The notes under the pieces: model-generated
Seen by the model: only the letters and a program-made list of their open reading frames with translations
Databases searched by the model: none
Told to the model about the DNA's origin: nothing
Position numbers and translations under genes: made by a program
In this document: in pieces, positions 18,031 through 27,325 of the stretch
How positions within the stretch are numbered: the first letter of the stretch is position 1
Layout of the letters: every line of letters begins with the position of its first letter
Assembly: GCA_902609095.1 (NCBI GenBank)
Contig: CACLQQ010000029.1
Coordinates: forward strand, 1-33,878
Direction: 5' to 3'
Source of the DNA: an uncultured Bacteroidota bacterium
GTDB taxonomy: Bacteria > Bacteroidota > Bacteroidia > Chitinophagales > Saprospiraceae
DNA length: 33,878 bases

Positions 18031-18179
18031 ATCACTATTGTTTATTGTTGTTGCAATAGTAATTCATGATATAATGCATAACAATAACATTCAAAAAAGA
18101 TAGAATAAACTTTATTTAAGAACACGCTATATATGTCAGTCTATCCGATATAGTTTCAAATGGAAGTAAGACTATATGA

Positions 18180-18187
18180 TATATTTG
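18180..18187 (+). promoter_or_regulatory. TAnnTTTG box directly before mfd
   Basis: TATATTTG matches the Bacteroidota -7 consensus. No good TTG -33 element is seen at the usual distance. Transcription would start about at the GTG codon of mfd at 18192, implying a leaderless mRNA or a chance match. The 160 bases between the oxidoreductase remnant and mfd hold nothing else. Confidence 0.3.
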
Positions 18188-18191
18188 CGCC

Positions 18192-21100
18192 GTGGAAAAC
18201 CTCAATAGACTCGCTGGACTATACAAAAGAGATAATAGAATTGTACAACTGAAATCCTATTTACGGCAAGGTGACGTCAAGATGGAAAATGCTATCGGTG
18301 CTCAACAAGCCTTTATTATCAGAGCGCTCTACGATTTAGGATTGGTTAATCATGTTTTTGTAGCGATTGATAAGGAGGAGGCGGCCTATCTTCAGAATAC
18401 TCTCGATAATATTTCTGAAGATAGAACGATGTCCCTATTACCTGATTCCTTCAAAAGACCTTTACACTTTGATGAATTAGATAGTCATAATGTGCTTCAA
18501 CGTACCGAGGCCATTAATCGCATGAGCCTAAAATTAGGACATGGCGAAATCGTTGTTACTTATCCAGAAGCTTTATTCGAAAAGGTAGTTGATCCACAAG
18601 TCATTCATAAGCAACGTGTAGAGATCTCCTTGGGAGAATCCCTGGATCTTGATACAATCTTGGAGCTCCTCATTGAGTATGGTTTTGAAAGAGAAGAATT
18701 TGTTTTTGAACCAGGTCAATTCTCCATACGAGGAGGTATAGTTGATATCTTCTCCTTTGGTAATGAGTGGCCTTATCGTATTGAACTGTTCGATGATGAA
18801 GTAGAAAGCATCCGAACATTTCACCCAGGTAATCAATTATCAATTAGGTCAATCAAAAAAATAGCTATAATCCCTAATGTAACAGGGCAGTATGACCAAA
18901 GCCAAAAGATTTCTTTATTCGATGTATTTCCTGAGGATACCATTCTTTGGATAAAGGATGCTGAACACTTATTGGATCGTTTACAGATGTGCTACGATAA
19001 GGCAGAAGAGTTTGCTGAATCTGTCGCGCACATAGAAGATGAGAAGCTCAAGGAAATATTTAAAGATAGAGCATTCATATATCCCGGGGACATAGTATCT
19101 CATATGGACCCATATAAGAAGGTCTTCTTCTCAAACTCCCAATTCACTAAAAATATAGGACAAACTATCTCTTTTGACGCCAAGCCTCAACCCAGTTTTA
19201 ATAGGAGTTTTGAGCTGTTGATAGAGGATATGAAGGGAATAAATAAAAGTCAACATGAGATATTTCTCTTCACTGATAGCGTGAAACAAATAGAACGTTT
19301 TCACAGCATTTTTGAAGATTTGAATGCCAGTGTACTTTTTCATCCAATCCCTAAATCGATACATTCAGGATTCATAGATCCTAGCCTCAAAATAGCCTGC
19401 TATACAGATCATCAGATATTTGAGCGATTTCACAGATACAAACTACGTAAAGGGTTTACTAAAGAACAAGCGATCAACCTCAAAATGCTCAAAGAGCTCC
19501 GTCGAGGAGACTATGTCGTCCATATAGATCATGGAGTAGGTAAATTCTCAGGTCTTGAGAAAATAGATATCAATGGACACGTCCAAGAATCGGTACGCAT
19601 CTTCTATAAGAATAGTGATGTGCTCTATGTGAGTATTAATTCACTACATAAGATCTCTCGGTATATCGGTAAAGATGGTACCCCACCAAAGCTTGATAAG
19701 ATAGGCAGTGATGCTTGGAAATCTCTAAAACGAAAAACTAAGCGACAGTTAAAGGATATAGCCAAAGAGCTGATCAAACTATATGCTAAACGTAAGGCAT
19801 CAAAAGGATTTGCCTGTCAGCCTGATGGATATCTACAGAATGAGCTGGAGGCTTCATTTATCTATGAAGATACACCTGATCAGCTGCAAGCAACTATAGA
19901 AGTTAAAGCTGACATGGAAAAAGAGTACCCAATGGATCGGCTTATCTGTGGGGATGTAGGATTTGGTAAAACAGAAGTAGCTATTCGTGCTGCGTTCAAA
20001 GCAGTAGTGAATGGTAAGCAGGTTGCTGTTCTCGTACCAACCACCATTCTTGCCTTGCAACATGCTAAAACATTTAGCGAGCGCTTTAAGGATTTTCCTG
20101 TTAGCGTAGATTATGTAAATCGTTTTAAATCTACGGCTGAAAAAAACAAAACCTATGCACAACTAAGCGAAGGTAAACTCGATGTTATCATAGGAACTCA
20201 CGCCTTATTGAATAAGAAGGTGCAATTCCAAGATTTAGGTTTACTTATAATTGATGAGGAACAGAAGTTTGGTGTGGCTGCCAAAGAAAAATTGAAAGGA
20301 TTCAAAGTTAATGTTGATACACTGACATTAACAGCGACCCCCATACCTCGAACACTTCAGTTTTCATTGATGTCGGCTCGAGATCTGTCTATAATGAGGA
20401 CGGCCCCGGCTAATAGACAGCCCATCCAAACTGAGCGCAGAGTATTCAATGATGAAATCATACGAGAATCCATCTACTATGAAATCCATCGAGGAGGACA
20501 AGTTTTTTTCGTTCACAATCGAGTAAAATCACTGATGGATATAACCGCCCTGATTAAGCGGCTCTGCCCAGATATCTCAATAACCACTGCTCACGGTCAG
20601 ATGGATCCTAAGAAATTAGAGACTACATTGGTTGAGTTCATTGATCGTAAATATGATGTGCTAGTCTGTACTAATATCATCGAAACAGGTCTCGATATCG
20701 CCAATGCCAATACGATGATTATCAACAATGCTCATCAATTTGGTTTAAGTGATTTACATCAGCTCAGAGGTAGAGTAGGCCGTTCTAACAAAAAAGCATT
20801 TTGCTATATGTTTGCTCCTCCCATATCGGTGCTCACACCTGAAGCTCGCAAAAGACTAAAAACCTTAGAAGAGTTCAGCGATTTAGGAAGCGGTTTCCAT
20901 ATTGCCATGAGGGATATGGATATACGAGGCGCTGGTAATTTATTAGGCACCGAGCAAAGCGGGTTCATCGCAGATATTGGATATGAGACCTATCAACGTA
21001 TCCTTGAGGAGGCCGTTGTAGAGCTCAAAGAAAATGAATTCAAAGATGTATTTGAAGAGCAACTCAAAAACAATCATTCATATGTCCGTGATGTTGAAAT

Positions 21101-21569
21101 TGATACCGATGTTGAGATGCTTATCCCAGATCATTACATCAATAATGTTCAGGAAAGATTCAACCTCTACAGCGAGTTAGATTCCATTTCAGATGAAGAG
21201 CAGCTAATTACTTTTAGACAAGGATTAAAAGATCGATTTGGATCAATACCTGAAACTGTAGAAGAGCTATTCAATGGACTCCGTCTGAGATGGCAAGCTA
21301 AACAACTCGGTTTTGAAAGAGTGATCATAAAAGGAGGTAGAATGAGGTGTTACTTCATATCTAATCCTCAATCAAGCTTCTTTGAAACTACATTATTCCA
21401 ATCTCTAATCAATTACATCTCCACTAAGGGTGCTCTCATGGCCTACCAATTAAAACAGACTAAATCATATCTCATACTTTCTAGAGGGAACGTAAACTCA
21501 CTGGAGGAAGGACAGATCTACCTCCAAAGAATATTAGAAGATGTTGCAGTGGTGCAGCCTATGAGTTAA
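18192..21569 (+). CDS. mfd: Transcription-repair coupling factor
   Basis: The 1125-residue length is close to the family norm. Mfd removes RNA polymerase stalled at DNA lesions and recruits UvrA. Seen in order are: a UvrB-homology N-terminal part (FEREEFVFEPGQFSIRGGIV); the RNA-polymerase-interacting domain (LRRGDYVVHIDHGVGKFSGL); Walker A GDVGFGKTE (Lys593); the DEEQ box (688-691); LTATPIPRTLQ; the C-terminal helicase lobe with TNIIETGLDIANANTM and QLRGRVGRS; and a TRCF domain. The start is GTG at 18192. The stop lies 4 bases from the convergent crcB stop. No lesion is seen. Confidence 0.97.
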   Translation: MENLNRLAGLYKRDNRIVQLKSYLRQGDVKMENAIGAQQAFIIRALYDLGLVNHVFVAIDKEEAAYLQNTLDNISEDRTMSLLPDSFKRPLHFDELDSHNVLQRTEAINRMSLKLGHGEIVVTYPEALFEKVVDPQVIHKQRVEISLGESLDLDTILELLIEYGFEREEFVFEPGQFSIRGGIVDIFSFGNEWPYRIELFDDEVESIRTFHPGNQLSIRSIKKIAIIPNVTGQYDQSQKISLFDVFPEDTILWIKDAEHLLDRLQMCYDKAEEFAESVAHIEDEKLKEIFKDRAFIYPGDIVSHMDPYKKVFFSNSQFTKNIGQTISFDAKPQPSFNRSFELLIEDMKGINKSQHEIFLFTDSVKQIERFHSIFEDLNASVLFHPIPKSIHSGFIDPSLKIACYTDHQIFERFHRYKLRKGFTKEQAINLKMLKELRRGDYVVHIDHGVGKFSGLEKIDINGHVQESVRIFYKNSDVLYVSINSLHKISRYIGKDGTPPKLDKIGSDAWKSLKRKTKRQLKDIAKELIKLYAKRKASKGFACQPDGYLQNELEASFIYEDTPDQLQATIEVKADMEKEYPMDRLICGDVGFGKTEVAIRAAFKAVVNGKQVAVLVPTTILALQHAKTFSERFKDFPVSVDYVNRFKSTAEKNKTYAQLSEGKLDVIIGTHALLNKKVQFQDLGLLIIDEEQKFGVAAKEKLKGFKVNVDTLTLTATPIPRTLQFSLMSARDLSIMRTAPANRQPIQTERRVFNDEIIRESIYYEIHRGGQVFFVHNRVKSLMDITALIKRLCPDISITTAHGQMDPKKLETTLVEFIDRKYDVLVCTNIIETGLDIANANTMIINNAHQFGLSDLHQLRGRVGRSNKKAFCYMFAPPISVLTPEARKRLKTLEEFSDLGSGFHIAMRDMDIRGAGNLLGTEQSGFIADIGYETYQRILEEAVVELKENEFKDVFEEQLKNNHSYVRDVEIDTDVEMLIPDHYINNVQERFNLYSELDSISDEEQLITFRQGLKDRFGSIPETVEELFNGLRLRWQAKQLGFERVIIKGGRMRCYFISNPQSSFFETTLFQSLINYISTKGALMAYQLKQTKSYLILSRGNVNSLEEGQIYLQRILEDVAVVQPMS

Positions 21570-21573
21570 TAAG

Positions 21574-21954
21574 CTAAGCGCTTAGATAAACCTGAGCAAT
21601 ATATAGACCCACCAATATGCAAGTCACACCTAACATGAGGCTGATTACAGCGTAGCTTACTGCATTCATAAATGATCCCTGCTGATATAGTTGCACTATC
21701 TCCAAGCTGAAGGTTGAGAACGTACTGAATCCTCCACATAATCCCGTCATCAACAATAACTTATTATTGGAACTGAGAATCTCTCTTATAAACAGCCCCA
21801 TCAATAATCCGAGGAGCAAAGAGCTAATAGCATTAGCAATTAAAGTCCCTCTTGGTAAGGTAGAGTGATAAAATAGAATAGAAATCAGAAACCGTAAAAC
21901 ACAACCTATTCCACCTCCTATGAAAACAAGCAGTATAGAAGAAAATGGTGTCAT
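21574..21954 (-). CDS. crcB: Fluoride ion channel Fluc/CrcB
   Basis: The 126-residue protein has four predicted membrane helices and acts as a dual-topology dimer exporting fluoride. Family signatures are GGGIGCVLRFLIS near the start, GTLIANAISSLLLG and MTGLCGGFSTFSTFS, the last holding the conserved Phe-box region. The usual GS in the second motif reads SS here. It is 4 bases downstream of the WecA-like gene on the same strand, so the two are probably co-transcribed. No fluoride riboswitch is visible, and there is no room for one between the two genes. Confidence 0.93.
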   Translation of the reverse strand: MTPFSSILLVFIGGGIGCVLRFLISILFYHSTLPRGTLIANAISSLLLGLLMGLFIREILSSNNKLLLMTGLCGGFSTFSTFSLEIVQLYQQGSFMNAVSYAVISLMLGVTCILVGLYIAQVYLSA

Positions 21955-21958
21955 AATA

Positions 21959-23017
21959 CTACGAACTACTGGCTACGCTTGGCTTGCTAACGATGATAAG
22001 CCTTATGATCTGGGTAAAGATGATGCTGACAAATATCATTAATATAAATCCAAATACTATTTGTATTTCAGCTAGTTGTATAGCAAATACAATCATAAAT
22101 ACATTAGATCCTAATAAAGTTAATATCGCTTGCATATGAGATAAGCCCGCCTCCAGGATCAAGTGATGCAGATTTCTCTTATTAGCTACAAAAGGGGAAG
22201 TCCCTTCTAACATGCGTATTGCAAATACTCTTAGTGTATCATATATAGGTAATATCATCAGCCCTGTAACTACGATTACAGGTGATTCAAATCGCATAGA
22301 ATCGGAGGCAATTGTAGAGTTGATATCTAAGAACTGTATCACAATAATGCTACATACTGCACCTAATACTAGAGATCCAGTATCTCCCGTGAATATGGTA
22401 GCGGTTATAATATTATACATCAACAAAGCCAATGTTGCACCACAAACAACAAATGCCAATGTGCAATACTCATAATAGCTAACTAAAAAGAACCAGCAAC
22501 CCAACAGAGATGTAATTAAGATTACCACTGAAAAACACAGCCCATTAATTCCATCTATTAGGTTATAAGAATTAATGACAAACAAATAAAATAGGATGCT
22601 AAGAACAATATTAATAACATAGGGTAAGGCGTCTATGCCAAACAATCCATGTAATTGTATAATCCTGATATCAGCAAATACAATTAATATAAATACCACA
22701 ATCGATTGTCCAAGTAGCTTGGCAAATGATCTGAGGGGACTTAGATCGTCTTGTGCGCCAAGTAAAAAAATTACTACCAATGAACTTGGGATATATCTAA
22801 TCGCCCCTAACTGGTCTGCCGGGATCGTCAGCAGTGATACAAAAGCAAAACTTATAAAAATACCGACACCTCCTGAAGATGGAACAACTCCAGAATGAGC
22901 TTTGCGCTCATCTGAAGAATCTATTATTCCCCTGTATATCGCAGTCTTGATGACGAATGGCATCAAAGCAAATAACAGTAAGAATGAAAGTCCAAAAGAA
23001 AATATAATATCGAGCAT
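21959..23017 (-). CDS. WecA/MraY-like undecaprenyl-phosphate sugar-1-P transferase
   Basis: The 352 residues contain about ten membrane segments of the glycosyltransferase 4 family, which link a sugar-1-phosphate to undecaprenyl phosphate. Motifs are KAHSGVVPSSGGVGIF (residues 39-54), the Asp pair in LLGAQDDLSP (90-91), NLIDGINGL (152-160) and FTGDTGSLVLG (209-219). A His-rich RNLHHLILEAGLSHMQ near residue 290 fits the cytoplasmic loop. WecA/TagO-type initiation of a surface polysaccharide is more likely than MraY, since no mur genes are nearby. It is intact although many glycan genes in the window are broken. It heads an operon with crcB. Confidence 0.9.
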   Translation of the reverse strand: MLDIIFSFGLSFLLLFALMPFVIKTAIYRGIIDSSDERKAHSGVVPSSGGVGIFISFAFVSLLTIPADQLGAIRYIPSSLVVIFLLGAQDDLSPLRSFAKLLGQSIVVFILIVFADIRIIQLHGLFGIDALPYVINIVLSILFYLFVINSYNLIDGINGLCFSVVILITSLLGCWFFLVSYYEYCTLAFVVCGATLALLMYNIITATIFTGDTGSLVLGAVCSIIVIQFLDINSTIASDSMRFESPVIVVTGLMILPIYDTLRVFAIRMLEGTSPFVANKRNLHHLILEAGLSHMQAILTLLGSNVFMIVFAIQLAEIQIVFGFILMIFVSIIFTQIIRLIIVSKPSVASSS

Positions 23018-23095
23018 CTACCTGATAGGGTATTCTTAATCATAGGCTAAACTATGTAATAAAATCTTAATATTATATTTTTTTATATGTCTTTG

Positions 23096-23260
23096 CTATT
23101 CTTTAAGCCATGACTTAATCTCCTCACCTAATTCATTTATCCCTTCTAAAGCTTCATCAATTGCTCATTCTAAATTGGCACCTAATTCGTCTTTCATAAA
23201 TCTTTCAATTTCTCTTTTACCTTCAGATCATATATTTTCTATTTCCGACTTTAGATCATA
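23096..23260 (-). pseudogene. 3' remnant of an unidentified helical protein
   Basis: The minus strand reads SEGKREIERFMKDELGANLE, then a TGA, then AIDEALEGINELGEEIKSWL and a stop at 23096. The sequence is strongly helical and charged and was once coding, but the family is not recognised. It is joined directly to the broken end of the GH106 gene, so the junction near 23260 is probably a deletion point. Another stop lies just upstream after SEIENI. Confidence 0.45.
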
Positions 23261-24670
23261 TTATATCCCCGGCGTTTTCCAAGTTATTCAGGAAAATTTT
23301 CGGTCCTATTAGCACATTAAGCTTCCCAGCTGTCCGTCAACAAATGAATAAATGATTTACCAATAAAATCCCAGGTTTCATCCACCAAGATTTGAAGTCC
23401 TGCATTGAAATAATCTTCTACGTGTTTTGCACTCATCTTATTGCATTCAAGGCCTTTCCCTGCTTTCGTTTTAGGAGAATTGATACGACCTATTGTTGTA
23501 TATTCTATACGGATAATTTCCCATTCGTCTTCAGGTGCATCCCATTTTGAAATGCCATCAGCCGTGAAAAAGGATGAAATATTAATCAGCGAACTCTTGT
23601 TAATTAAATAGTTATCCTCTATATGAGTAGGTTTTAGATTATCTCTTTTACGAATAAAATTGGATGATTTGTTGAGAAAGTCGTTGATTTTTACAGTAGA
23701 AGAATTGGTATTAGCTCCTAATAATTCGACTTCATGAAAGGTAAAATAATGCCCATGAAAAATTACCTTTCGAGGCTGTATTATTACAAGCCAGAAAAAT
23801 TTGGCTGTAACCGCTTTAAAAGCTTTTACAGCTTTTGGTACTCATACTGTAATGATCTGAATTTGTTTGTACTTTTCACCGTCATTGGAATACTCCAGCT
23901 TGTATTTTGCCGGACGCTGATTTTGTTTAAAAAGATAGTCAGCTATTGCTACTGTTGTTGCCGTAAAAGGTTCTTCATATTCAGTGATCAATTCCACCGG
24001 CTTATCATCCCTCTAAAGGGTAGAATTTGGCGGCAGAAACCACCTTCGCATCCGCGGCATTTTCAATATCATCACATTTATGGTTGGAAGTTAAAGTGAA
24101 CTTCTTCCGGTACATTGATTCCTTTGCAGAAGCCGTGGCAGGATAAGCAATTACAGCTACATCCTTGTAAAACTTAAGACTATGTGGCGGTTCTGGTAAT
24201 TTTTGTTCAATTTGTTTTCTACTATTTACATAAGTTTTAGAAAATATAAGTGTTTTCATAGATTGCTCAAGACTCACCCATGGACAACCCGAATGACTCC
24301 AGCCATCACAATTGTAAATACTAAGTCGTAAACCGTATTTTTCGGCTTCAAAAAAAGCATTTTTTACCATTTCCTTCCAATTCGGCGACATATAGTCGTA
24401 AGTTGGTTTTCTGCCTTTAAATTCATCAGTATTTATACCAATACTAAGAATAGTTGCCCCACCAATTCCCTCCTCTGCCAAGGCTTTCAGGTCTTTGATA
24501 ATTCCTTCTTTGCTAATGTGTCCGTCGAGCCAATGCCACCATACATGTGGTCGTGCTTCTCCTGCAGGGTTTTTAAAGCCTTTTTCCAAATCGATGCTTT
24601 TCGTGGTACTTGACACGCAAGATGAAAGCACAATTAGGATAGAATTTAAAATGGACGTATAGGATTTCAT
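23261..24670 (-). pseudogene. GH106-type alpha-L-rhamnosidase, truncated and broken
   Basis: The first 221 codons are open (24670-24005). They give a lipoprotein signal (SILIVLSSC), then RPHVWWHWLDGHISKEGIIK and EEGIGGATILSIGI, the N-terminus of large GH106-like rhamnosidases. After a frameshift the protein goes on through PVELITEYEEPFTATTVAIA, a stop, FHEVELLGANTNSS, WEIIRIEYTTIGRINSPKTK and GKGLECNKMSA to TENFPE near 23275. Only about half of the expected 1000 or so residues remain; the C-terminal part is gone. Such enzymes remove rhamnose from plant or algal polysaccharides and usually sit in utilisation loci with sulfatases, one of which is next door. Confidence 0.75.
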
Positions 24671-24723
24671 TGGTTTTTTAAAAAACCAAAAAATTCATGT
24701 TTCCGAAGGCTCACGTAATTTAT

Positions 24724-26348
24724 TTAATACCAGAAATTTGCTTTCTTGCTAAGTTTATATCGAATATCCCAGTCATCGACAGCCTGTTCCCATGTTACCT
24801 TCAGGCGTTTTACTTCACGCGTAATATCTTCATACACCTCCGGTCTAACTTCTTGAAAACGCTTCCAATCTATATCAGGGAAATTTGTAGCTGGATGAAA
24901 AATATATGGATTATACTCCTAATTACCCGGATGCTCTTTCCTCCAATTTTCAAATTGGACTTTTAATTGCTTAACCCACATCTGCTCTTTAGAATTAGCA
25001 ATCAGGTTGTTGATCTCATAAGGATCATCTTTCAAATTAAAATATTCCTCGATAGGATCCGGCATATCCACCCAACGCAGGTATTTGGCATCCAATTGTT
25101 CTTACACCTTCGTTTCGGGCAATGTAATAGCCAATTCGGACATTTGATTGGTAATGCTCAAAATAGAAATAATTGCGCCACTCCTCCTTCATTTTCTTTT
25201 TGGAATCAAACAAGGTGGTTAAACTGCGGCCATCCATTATCTCTGGCACATCAACACCTGCCAGTTCCAACAAGGTGGGCGCAATATCAATGTTTAGTAC
25301 TATTTCATCACGTACTTCTTGCTTTCTCCCTTGCGGGCGTGGATCGTATACTATAAAAGGAATTTTTAAGCTTGGATCGTAAGGTGACCATTTGCCGTAA
25401 AAATGTCTGTCGCCAAAATGGGTGCCATGATCCGAAAGATAAATGATGATGGTGTTATCAGCCAGTCCTCTCTCTTCGAGCATTTGGCGTACTTTTCCAA
25501 CAGACCTGTCCAGACTCATTACCTTTTCGTAATAATCACGTGAAAAGGGATTATGGCCTCCTTCTTTATTAAATTGTTTACGGTAGCAAACATCTAAAAA
25601 ACCGCCTCTCACAAATTTAGGTACTGTAGCGGCTACCTCATCATTATCCAGCGGATGACGCATAAAACTATAATCAGCCAAAGCGCCCTTGTCTTCGAAA
25701 GCTGGTTTGGAAGAGACATGAGGTGCTTTATAGTTTAATTGCAGACAAAAAGGCTGTCCTTCGGGAACACTATCCAGAAAATCCGTTGTTTGCAATGCTA
25801 ACCACTCACTATCGTGCACTTTGCGTCCTTTATATTGACGAAATGCAGGGCCTTGTGAAGCCTGACCTTAAAAGAAATCAATTCTGGCGTGCTGTTCTTT
25901 GGTGGAAGCCACACCTTATTTTCCTACCTGCCCGGTATAATATCCGCTTTGCTGCAGGTACATGTTATAAATATGGTTAAAGATAGAGTTAGGCATTTGC
26001 TTATGGAAGCGTGTCATTACGGTACTGCTGGAATAGCGACCAATTAAGATACTGGCACGGGAAACAGCACAAATGGGCGTTGTTACAAAAACTGGTGTAA
26101 AACAAATACCATCTGTAGCCAAAGCATCAGTATGCGGCGTTTTTATGGGACAACTGGCATCATAGCATCCTAAGGTTCGGAGCGTTCATCATCGGTCAGA
26201 ATAACAAGAAAATTAGGCCGCTTTATCTCTTGTTTACAGCTTAATAGAAAAGATTCTTTATCAGGTCATTTTTGTACAACGACACATTGGGAACAAGACA
26301 ATAGAATTAATGCTATTGGGGTACTAAGTGAGATTCGTATTTTGCTCA
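24724..26348 (-). pseudogene. S1-family sulfatase, multiply broken
   Basis: The reading starts with a lipoprotein signal (ATG at 26346-26348, SLSTPIALILLSC). It then shows RPNFLVILTDDER (metal-binding Asp pair), the formylglycine motif in TTPICAVSRASILIGRY, and HVSSKPAFEDKG. A 260-codon open stretch (25819-25037) carries IIIYLSDHGTHFGDRHFYGK and DIAPTLLELAGVDVPEIMDG. The C-terminus continues in another frame with KYLRWVDMPDPIEEYFNLKD to TAA at 24724. In-frame stops occur near the start (three before the formylglycine site), at 25916 and once more before the long stretch, and there are at least two frameshifts. It once acted on a sulfated polysaccharide, perhaps with the GH106 enzyme. Confidence 0.85.
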
Positions 26349-26502
26349 TATAGATAGTTATTGAATAAGTTAAATTAATATATGTCGTCTAATTTCATTT
26401 TTCTGGGTGATAAATGTCCAAATAAACAGACCCATGACCCTAAATATGAGGCCAATGGAAGCTTATTATTGTTAATTTTGCCAACTTTTAATTTTACGCC
26501 TT
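26349..26502 (+). promoter_or_regulatory. uppS upstream region with TAnnTTTG box
   Basis: TAATTTTG at 26473-26480 fits the Bacteroidota -7 box and would give a leader of about 17 bases before the uppS ATG. No clear -33 TTG is seen. The rest of the spacer holds no gene or strong hairpin. Confidence 0.35.
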
Positions 26503-27249
26503 ATGGCCCAAGAATCACATATCGATCCTAACAATTTGCCACAGCACATAGCTGTGATCATGGATGGTAATGGGCGATGGGCAAAAAACCATAATAAGGT
26601 ACGAGTATTTGGTCATCAAAATGGTGTTCAAGCGGTACGAGAAATTTCAGAAGGTGCTGCAGAACTACAGATTCCATATCTTACCTTATTTGCATTTTCA
26701 AAAGAAAATTGGAATCGTCCTGCGTTCGAAGTAAATACATTGATGAAATTATTCGTGAAGACTATGGACAAAGAGCTAAGCACGCTGAATAAAAATAATA
26801 TCAGACTCAATGCAATCGGTGATGTGACAAGCTTACCTAAAGAAACATATAAAGCTCTATTAAAAGGAATGCAGGCTACCTCACACAATGATGGCATGGT
26901 TCTTACATTAGCCCTTAATTATAGTAGCAGATGGGAAATCCTTTCTGCAATCAAGAAATACGGAACTATGGTTAAAAATGGGGAAATTAAACCAGAACTT
27001 ATTGATGAAGAGTTTTTTAATGGGCTATTAGAAACCTCGGATATGCCTGATCCAGATCTGTTGATTCGGACAAGTGGTGAATGTCGCGTAAGTAACTATT
27101 TGTTATGGCAGTTATCCTACTCGGAACTATATTTTACTGATGTTCTTTGGCCTGATTTTAACAAATCTCATCTCCATGAAGCCATAAGAACATATCAAAA
27201 CAGAGAACGACGATTCGGACTGACTGGAGAGCAGTTAATTAATTCTTAA
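26503..27249 (+). CDS. uppS: Isoprenyl transferase (undecaprenyl diphosphate synthase)
   Basis: The 248-residue cytosolic enzyme extends farnesyl diphosphate with isopentenyl units to make the C55 carrier lipid used for peptidoglycan and surface glycans. Motifs are HIAVIMDGNGRWAKNHNKVR with catalytic Asp21, LTLFAFSKENWNRP, and the C-terminal DPDLLIRTSGECRVSNYLLW followed by YSELYFTDVLWPDF. The usual Gln or Lys after RTSGE is Cys here, which is a mild oddity. The gene precedes bamA by a short gap, and the uppS-bamA-ompH order is typical of Bacteroidota. Complete, with no lesion. Confidence 0.96.
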   Translation: MAQESHIDPNNLPQHIAVIMDGNGRWAKNHNKVRVFGHQNGVQAVREISEGAAELQIPYLTLFAFSKENWNRPAFEVNTLMKLFVKTMDKELSTLNKNNIRLNAIGDVTSLPKETYKALLKGMQATSHNDGMVLTLALNYSSRWEILSAIKKYGTMVKNGEIKPELIDEEFFNGLLETSDMPDPDLLIRTSGECRVSNYLLWQLSYSELYFTDVLWPDFNKSHLHEAIRTYQNRERRFGLTGEQLINS

Positions 27250-27325
27250 TGCGAGGTTAAATATGATAAGAAGCGGCGACGTAATATTAAAAGACTGTTT
27301 TTTTGAAAGGCAATTAACCACACAC

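Noticed and set aside
21955-21958. Fluoride riboswitch before crcB
   Set aside because: Only four bases separate crcB from the upstream gene, and no riboswitch-like fold was noticed before the WecA-like start.
22212-22898. Two plus-strand frames of 87 residues
   Set aside because: They are antisense to membrane segments of the WecA-like gene.
24697-25356. Plus-strand frames with hydrophobic residues
   Set aside because: They are antisense to the sulfatase C-terminus, which has clear family motifs on the minus strand.
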